From NCBI GenBank assembly GCA_021186555.1, contig JAJKFL010000004.1, positions 7,802,001 to 7,866,000 of the forward strand: a DNA stretch of 64,000 bases. Direction: 5' to 3'. Each line of letters opens with the position of its first letter. The first letter of the stretch is position 1. The position numbers and the translations under genes were made by a program. The notes beneath the pieces are model-generated. The model worked only from the letters and a program-made list of their open reading frames with translations, did not search any database and was not told the DNA's origin. The stretch is from Reticulitermes speratus. Taxonomy: Eukaryota; Arthropoda; Insecta; Blattodea; Rhinotermitidae. Positions 57,855 to 64,000 of this stretch are shown in pieces.

Positions 57855-58100
57855 AATAGCGTAGTCGAAATAGTGACTCGCTACGGGCTGGACGGACCGG
57901 GGATCGAATCCCGGTGGGTGGAGATTTTCCACACCCGTCCACACCGCCCCTGGGGCCCACCCACCGTTCTGTACAACGGGTATCCAGGCATTAAGCGACC
58001 GGGGAATGGCATTGAGCACCCACACCACTCTAGCGCCGAGGTCAAAGAAAGAGGAGAGCCATACTTCTGCTTCCCCTCTTAGCCTTCATGGCATGTTGTT
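57855..58100 (+). mobile_element. tRNA-derived SINE, family S1 (well preserved)
   Basis: A-box-like TAGTGACTCGCTACGGGCTG, B-box-like GGGATCGAATCCCGGTGG, body CCTGGGGCCCACCCACC and CTAGCGCCGAGGTCAAAGAA. The 29-bp minisatellite begins at its tail. Confidence 0.82.
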
Positions 58101-58118
58101 GGGTGAACTTTACCTTTT

Positions 58119-58977
58119 ACATACACAGGATCACAATTTGGTCTTGTGCATAGAGACTATCATAATTTGCTGTTGTACTTACAGATGATCATAATTTGCT
58201 GTTGTATATACAGATGATCGTAATTTGTTCTTGTACATACAGATGATCATAATTTACTGTTGTACATACAGATGATCGTAATTTGTTCTTGTACATACAG
58301 ATGATCATAATTTACTGTTGTACATACAGATGATCATAATTTACTGTTGTACATACAGATGATCATAATTTGCTGTTGTACATACAGATGATCATAATTT
58401 GCTGTTGTACATACAGATGATCATAATTTGCTGTTGTACATACAGATGATCATAATTTACTGTTGTACATACAGATGATCATAATTTACTGTTGTACATA
58501 CAGATGATCGTAATTTGTTCTTGTACATACAGATGATCATAATTTACTGTTGTACATACAGATGATCATAATTTACTGTTGTACATACAGATGATCATAA
58601 TTTGCTGTTGTACATACAGTTGATCATAATTTGCTGTTGTACATACAGATGATCATAATTTGCTGTTGTACATACAGATTATCATAATTTACTGTTGTAC
58701 ATACAGATGATCATAATTTGCTGTTGTACATACAGATGATCATAATTTGCTGTTGTACATACAGTTGATCATAATTTGCTGTTGTACATACAGATGATCA
58801 TAATTTGCTGTTGTACATACAGATGATCATAATTTACTGTTGTACATACAGATGATCATAATTTACTGTTGTACATACAGATGATCATAATTTACTGTTG
58901 TACATACAGATGATCATAATTTGCTGTTGTACATACAGATGATCACAATTTGCTGTTGTACATAGAGATGATCACAA
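58119..58977. repeat. 29-bp minisatellite, about 29 units
   Basis: Unit CATACAGATGATCATAATTT followed by GCTGTTGTA, with alternating ACTG/GCTG/GTTC variants. It starts within the 3' tail of the SINE. Confidence 0.96.
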
Positions 58978-59004
58978 TGCAGAAGGTCACGAAAAGTCAC
59001 CATC

Positions 59005-59070
59005 CTGCCGATTGCAAACCTGAAGTTACGTATTCGAATCTCGTCGCGAAGACCTCTTTTCGCGACTTAC
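59005..59070 (+). mobile_element. Possible SINE head fragment
   Basis: B-box-like ACGTATTCGAATCTCGTCG, directly after the minisatellite. Confidence 0.35.
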
Positions 59071-59074
59071 TTCA

Positions 59075-60180
59075 TGACTTTCCTCAGTTATTTCTTACAA
59101 ATTAAAGCATACTTCATCAAATCAATCCACTACTGCTTCATTGCACATTTCTTAGAGTTAATGATTCACTGACTATCTTAAAATTCGATGCTCTATATTA
59201 TGTGCTAGTGAGTTTCTGTTGAAGGAGGCATAAAGGTATATAGAATTTGGCGACGCAGGCGACTTGTATTCAAATTAAAACTACTGGATGACAGTACGAT
59301 CACATCAGAGTTTGTAATCTTCATAAAAGTTCTACCGGGATTAAAATAACCACAATTGTTTTATAACAAAATTTTGAGTGTATGTCCATAACCCATTGAT
59401 CTGACGTTCAAGCCAAGTGATTTCTATACACTTTATCTTATATTGAATAAAATTTATATGTTGCTGTTTAAAAAGCTTTAGTATTTGAGACGCAAGGAAC
59501 ACATTTACTACTGTGTGATTTTAGGGCTACAAGTATTCAGTGCGCAGTGTGGCAGCAGGCCAGTAGGTAGATTGAAATTTCTCTCTGCGCTGATTAATTG
59601 ATTTTTTCTGTCATTAAATGAACCACTGGGATATTGTGGTGTTTCTGGAGTGCCGGTAACGGCTTGCGTGTATCAAGTTGTTCTCTAATTCATACAGATC
59701 CTTCCACAAATACTGGCTTCCACCATGTCGTTCGCTCGAGGCCCCAGGAGTTCTCTGAACAGCTTTAAAGGATTTATATTTGAAATGAGAAATGAAGTCC
59801 TTTGTAGGTGTAGATTTGTATGTATGTGGTCTATAAATTTGGAAGATAGTCGATGTGAAACGTATTTAAATAAAAACCATGCGGAAATTTATTGAACTGT
59901 TTAAACTGTGTTCTGTTTTGAAAAAAAGCAGACGCCCGTATGTACCCATTGTTTTGTGATTGACTCGGCAATGGTCAGAAATTACGTGCTGTGGATTTTT
60001 GTACCCGTTGTACGGCGCATTGTGTACTATGTTTTTGAATACACATTAAACCCATAGGATGGGCCCCAATTCCGTATTCGGACCACTTCTCCCAAATTGT
60101 GTGTGTATGTGTGTTTTTCCACTGACCAGTCAATAACGTTTAACACGACACGCTCCAACCGAGAGACCTTTCACAATTCC
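59075..60180. other. No gene recognised
   Basis: An ATG in good context (CCACCATG at 59720) opens a 56-codon frame at 59725-59895 (MSFARGPRSSLNSFKGF...), with no recognised domain. Otherwise nothing was seen. Confidence 0.3.
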
Positions 60181-60187
60181 CACATAC

Positions 60188-60835
60188 ACCTTAATTTACT
60201 CCATGGATTAGAGTCCTCCTCCAGAAGCTAGTAGTTGCTCAGCTAGTCAGACTCCCCTGTATCTCATGAGAGTTTTTCTTCAGAAGCTAATAATTGCTCG
60301 GCTAGTGAATAAAGTGCCATTTACTTATCTCATGAGTGTCCTTTGCCAGGAGCTAGTAGTTGCTTAGCTATTCACTGAAGTCCTCTTTTTCTCATGAGAG
60401 TTCCTCTTCAGAAGTTAACAATTGCTCTGCTAGTGAATAAAGTGCCATGTACTTATCTCATGAGGGTCCTTTTCCAGAAGCTAGTAGTTGCTTAGCTATT
60501 CACGGAAGTCCCCTTTATCTCATGAGACTTCTTTTTCGGAAGCTTAACAGTTATTGGCTACTGCAGAAAGCGCTCCATACGTCTTGACGCCCGAAGGCAA
60601 ACCACCGTTTTCACCACATCCCGTCACCAGTTGTTGTTTCCATCCATCTTAATCCAGTCCACATCCTCACGTTCCATTATTTTTAAGACCCTCTACTATA
60701 TTTTCCTCCCAGCTGCGGTTGGGTCTTCTAAAGTGGATTTTTTCCTCTTAGCTCCACGTATTTTCCTCATCGCCAGGTTTTCAGCCTGTTTCCTTCCCTT
60801 ACCACGTAAATATAACTTTGCGTCACATGTTCACA
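60188..60835 (-). mobile_element. LINE 3' copy with amplified 3' UTR
   Basis: ACTCCATGGATTAGAGTCCT at the 3' tip and TATATTTTCCTCCCAGCTGC...GGGTCTTC further in match the LINE at 62628. Between them the segment ending TCATGAG is repeated about six times. Confidence 0.72.
60205..60555. repeat. About 64-bp tandem units in alternating types
   Basis: Units contain AGAAGCTAGTAGTTGCT.AGCTA and end in CTCATGAG. Two subtypes alternate, giving a higher-order period near 128 bp. Confidence 0.8.
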
Positions 60836-60842
60836 TTCTGCC

Positions 60843-61095
60843 GATCCCAGTGGTCGCGCGGTCCAAGGCGTGGGTGTACGGCCTCTCGCTTCCTGAGATT
60901 GCGGGTTCGAATCCCGCCGGGGGCATGGATGTCTCTTGTGAGTGTTGTTTGTTGTCAGGTAGAGGTCTCTGCGACGGGCTGATCTCTCGTCCAGGTGAGT
61001 GCTACTGAGTGTGTGTGTATGTCTGAGTGTAATCGTGAAGCCTTGATACTGAGGAGGCCCTGGCCCACTATGTCTGTCGAGCCATTGGAAAAAGA
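60843..61095 (+). mobile_element. tRNA-derived SINE, family S3
   Basis: GATCCCAGTGGTCGCGCGGT and CCAAGGCG, B box GGGTTCGAATCCCGCCGG, end AGGAGGCCCTGGCCCACTAT. Followed by a CTA/CTG-rich tail (61123-61172). Sister copy at 48335. Confidence 0.82.
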
Positions 61096-61184
61096 CATGT
61101 CGACATTCTATGTGACTAACTACTACTGCAGCTGCAGTTAATACATACTACCACTACCACTGCTTCTACTGTCCACTGAGTCGC

Positions 61185-61260
61185 GTGGTAGTGATTAGCA
61201 CTCTTGGTTTTGTCCTCAAAACTTCCGAATTCGAGTCTTGTTTTACAAACACTTTATAGT
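61185..61260 (+). mobile_element. SINE head fragment
   Basis: GTCGCGTGGTAGTGATTAGC and CCGAATTCGAGTCTTG resemble tRNA A and B boxes. Confidence 0.45.
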
Positions 61261-61454
61261 GAGTTGAAGCTATTTAGTTTATCCAGGAGCATTATGGAGT
61301 TAATACCTTAAATAGCTCACGTCCGTATTATTCTAATCCCTTTCCTGTTTATGAGTTCTAGTATTTTGCGATTCGCTGTAACTGAACCTGATTTTTGTGG
61401 GAGCAAGGCGTTAAATAAATCATTAGGCGAAGTATGTTAATGTAATTCATAACG

Positions 61455-61695
61455 TTTAATGAGATTTAATTCATTTTGTAAACCCAATAACTCGCACATG
61501 CAAATATACATGATATCAATCCACTGCGCCATGTTTCGGCAACCGACTGCCGTCCTCAGGGAGCCACACCATTATTTAAAGTCTAGCGAATTAGGATACA
61601 ATGTGTAGCGTTAAAATACCTACTATCGTAATAAAATCACAGTCTTTTTAAATACAGATATAAAAATACAGAAAGATACAGTGTTTATTGTATAT
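61455..61695 (-). repeat. Hammerhead-bearing repeat, left inverted copy
   Basis: The complement of this segment matches 62403-62635: TATTTTTATATCTGTAT, GATTTTATTA, TAGGTA.TTTAAC, then the core, then GATATCATGTATAT and ATTTGCA. The core at 61528-61559 (minus) reads CTGAGGA, GGC/GCC stem, GAAAC, AT, GGC (GTA lost). Confidence 0.72.
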
Positions 61696-62127
61696 TTAAT
61701 ATCAATACAATATTATATGTTTCATAGCGCCCCGTTAGCATCTTTTCTAGTCCCAATCTTTTATCATATTTGCGATAACAAGCATGCTGAAAGAATTCCA
61801 GGGCTAACTGGAGCTAAGAACTAGTATTTAGACCCGGCATCGTACACAGAAACAGTACAACATAGGGAGAAGGTCCGTAACGGATCGTATACAATGTATG
61901 CTCGTATGTCGTTAAGCAGTGTGCAACATTTCAGCAAGTGGTTGGAAGTTTACAGCACGCGCATGCCATTGTACTGTATGTCTTGTACCGTACGAACACG
62001 AACAGAACTTGGACAAAGAGACGTCAGCATGCATTTTATCGTAAATACGATACAAGTTTAGGATTAGAAAAGATGACAACGGGGCAATAGGTTACATATA
62101 ATATTGCATTAATATTAAATATACCAT

Positions 62128-62402
62128 AAATATCGGAGTCGGGATGGCGTATTCGGTATAGCGACTCGCTACGCTCTGGACGGTCAGGGGATCGAATACC
62201 GTTTTGGGCGAGATTTTCTGCACCCGTCAAAACCGGCCCTGGGGCCCACCCAGCCTCCTGTACAATTGGTACCGGGTCATTTCCGGGGGTAACGGGACCG
62301 TGGCGTGGCGTTAACCACCCACATCCATCTAGCGCCGAGGTTAAAGAAAGATTAGAGCTATACGTGTACTTCATTTCTGTGCCTTTATACCCTAAACACC
62401 AC
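62128..62402 (+). mobile_element. tRNA-derived SINE, family S1
   Basis: GTATAGCGACTCGCTACGCT, GGGATCGAATACCG, CCCTGGGGCCCACCCAGCCT and CTAGCGCCGAGGTTAAAGAA. Lies between the two inverted hammerhead-bearing repeats. Confidence 0.82.
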
Positions 62403-62635
62403 ATCTTTCTATATTTTTATATCTGTATATTTTAAAATGGCTGAGATTTTATTATGAAACTAGGTACTTTAACAATACAAATTCTATCAAAATTTACTCG
62501 ATTTTAAATGCTTGTGTGACTCGCTGATGATGGTGGTCGGCCGCCGAAACATGTAGGAGTGGACCGATATCATGTATATGTATTTGCAAGTTGTTCGTTT
62601 TATAAAATGAACATTAGACGAAGGTAATTCTAACT
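62403..62635 (+). repeat. Hammerhead-bearing repeat, right inverted copy
   Basis: Pairs with 61455-61695 in inverted orientation. The core at 62524-62555 is CTGATGA, T, GGTGG/CCGCC stem, GAA, ACATGT, A. Helix I could form ACTC with GAGT after one G-G mismatch; the sister copy has CTCC there, which would remove the mismatch. Confidence 0.72.
62524..62555 (+). ncRNA. Hammerhead-ribozyme-like motif (best core)
   Basis: All invariant hammerhead core bases are present. Stem II is a 5-bp GGTGG/CCGCC with one G-U pair, followed by GAA-ACATGT-A with a GTA cleavage-type triplet. Activity is not shown by sequence alone. Confidence 0.6.
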
Positions 62636-62910
62636 AACTAACTAACTAACTCCATGGAGCAGAGTCCTTCTTGAGAAGCCAACAGGTCGTCAGCTAGTCA
62701 AGAAATTCCCCGCGTTTTATGGAACCCGAAGGTTCATTACCACACTCACAAGAGCCCGCCACCTGTCCCTATCCTGAGCCATATCAATCCAGTCCATGCT
62801 CCCCATCCCACTTCTTGAATATCCATTTTAATATTATCCTCCCATCTACGCCTGGATCTTCCAAGTGATCTCCTTCCCTCAGGTCTCCCCACCAAAACCC
62901 TGTATGAAGG
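62628..62910 (-). mobile_element. LINE 3' copy with (AGTT)n tail
   Basis: Minus-strand translation in broken frames gives [20 protein letters not shown] and a [12 protein letters not shown] stretch. The 3' UTR and an (AACT)n run (62628-62650 on the + strand) follow. Confidence 0.8.
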
Positions 62911-62914
62911 TAAT

Positions 62915-63750
62915 TCTACAGAACTATAAAACGAACCATAACGACATCCATTCTCCTCTTATGACTTGAATAAGTAAGCAGCAGTTTTCTTCAATACGTT
63001 GGTACCTCAATAGCAACATACACGACATCACATTCCAGATTACAGCAATCTCAATTACCCTTCAGTGTTTTGAGAACTTAATACCATAGTAAATGCATCC
63101 ATTAAATGATGCATCTAATTTCATACTTGGTTAATAATTTGTTCAGGGTTTGTTGCTAAACTATGATCGTACGAGTAGTTTAGTTAAATAACGCATGCAA
63201 TTGCTGGACCTCAGAGGATGGGTGAAGTTTTGTCCATACTTACGAGTGATTCTGTAATCGGGACCCAGTTTCATTACGTTGCCTTTATGTTCCCAAGGTT
63301 CACGTAATTTCTCATTCAACTCCGTTAATTTCATGCTCGAAGGGTTCTGGAAGTTTATTGTCACACAACACGGTACTGTCATCCTGTTTTATTTCTAAAC
63401 AAAACTGTCCCTTGGAGTAATCATGTGTGCTTTTTGTAGTGTCTTCTACTTTTATTTGTACGGCTCCTATATACACTTGACATTACCTTACTTTGCCTTG
63501 TTTCACACCCAAAGTAAGTAGATCAATATTACTATTCATAACTTATTTCAAAATTATAGTTCATCGCCGGGGTACAAGAGAAAGTGCTTTGTTGGTAAAC
63601 AGAATGTTTCAACGAGACTCTGTTGTTGCCTATGGCTGTTTTTTGATTGATTTTTTAAGAAGAAATTACCTCGACAAAATGCAGGAAGTTGGAAAACTTC
63701 GTATATCTTGTCTAGGCCATTTCTTCTTTTTTTTGTATGTTATTTTACCT
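62915..63750. other. No gene recognised
   Basis: AT-rich; a + strand frame at 63493-63780 (95 codons) matches nothing known and runs into the terminal minisatellite. Confidence 0.35.
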
Positions 63751-63755
63751 AAAAG

Positions 63756-64000
63756 AACTGTAAGTCAAGACTCGAGGTAGAACAGACCTCACGTTTCAAA
63801 GTATAACTGTAAGTCAAGACTCGAGGTAGGACAGACCTCACGTTTCAAAAGTATAACTGTAAGTCAAGACTCAAGGTAGGACAGACCTCACGTTTCAAAA
63901 GTATAACTGTAAGTCAAGACTCGAGGTAGGACAGACCTCACGTTTCAAAGTATAACTGTAAGTCAAGACTCGAGGTAGGACAGACCTCACGTTTCAAAAG
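63756..64000. repeat. 49/50-bp minisatellite, runs off the window
   Basis: Unit AACTGTAAGTCAAGACTCGA continuing GGTAGGACAGACCTCACG. Starts at 63756, 63805, 63855, 63905 and 63954; units differ by one A. Confidence 0.95.

Noticed and set aside
57868..57925. tRNA gene (GGGATCGAATCCC)
   Set aside because: It belongs to the multicopy S1 SINE, with the same body as 62128 and 9328.
58119..58977. CRISPR-like array of 29-bp repeats
   Set aside because: Units are contiguous, with no unique spacers.

Overview
The window is insect-like nuclear DNA. It holds a multi-exon gene with 1-3 kb introns and GT-AG borders, set in dense, mostly decayed transposable elements. The gene, the small-intron architecture and the mix of mariner, Tigger/pogo, hAT, TTAA-type MITE, non-LTR LINE and tRNA-derived SINE copies fit a polyneopteran insect such as a cockroach or termite. 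That placement is inference; no species-diagnostic locus was seen.

One host gene is clear. The 3' two thirds of a Macroglobulin complement-related (Mcr, TEP6-type) gene runs on the + strand from 1838 to 30365 in 20 recognised coding exons (3608 coding bases, about 1201 residues); its 5' exons lie left of the window. The order is MG domains, a six-cysteine LDL-receptor class A module, the MG7/A2M block, CUB, a thioester-like domain in which the canonical motif is replaced by DSAEQ, a receptor-binding domain, and a C-terminal cysteine cluster with a hydrophobic segment. All exon phases agree. The last exon's 5' part and its acceptor are present three times in tandem; use of the two upstream acceptors would give tails lacking the hydrophobic segment.

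Introns carry a mariner relic (590-1240), TTAA-flanked MITEs (five copies of one family), a Tigger element with a stop-broken transposase (4879-6373), a pogo/Tigger relative (24278-25001), a hAT MITE with a perfect 8-bp duplication (26354-26962), and a mariner (27413-28733) inserted in the 3' end of an older LINE (27383-29395). From 30.4 to about 44 kb there is CpG-poor, gene-free sequence with LINE and SINE remains.

From about 44.3 kb to the end, CpG is visibly commoner and no host gene is recognised. This part holds SINEs, LINE 3' ends, nested hAT-like elements and five minisatellites (units of 91, 54, 29, about 64 and 49-50 bp).

The most unusual signal is a family of short foldback elements flanked by 13-14 bp direct repeats, plus related longer repeats. 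They carry a hammerhead-ribozyme-like core: CTGANGA, a pairing stem, GAAAC, a very short loop, then GTA. Intact or near-intact cores occur at 3471-3575, 50383-50513, 55470-55506, 56572-56606, 61528-61559 and 62524-62555. This resembles what is known of Penelope-like retroelements, but no reverse transcriptase of that class was seen here.
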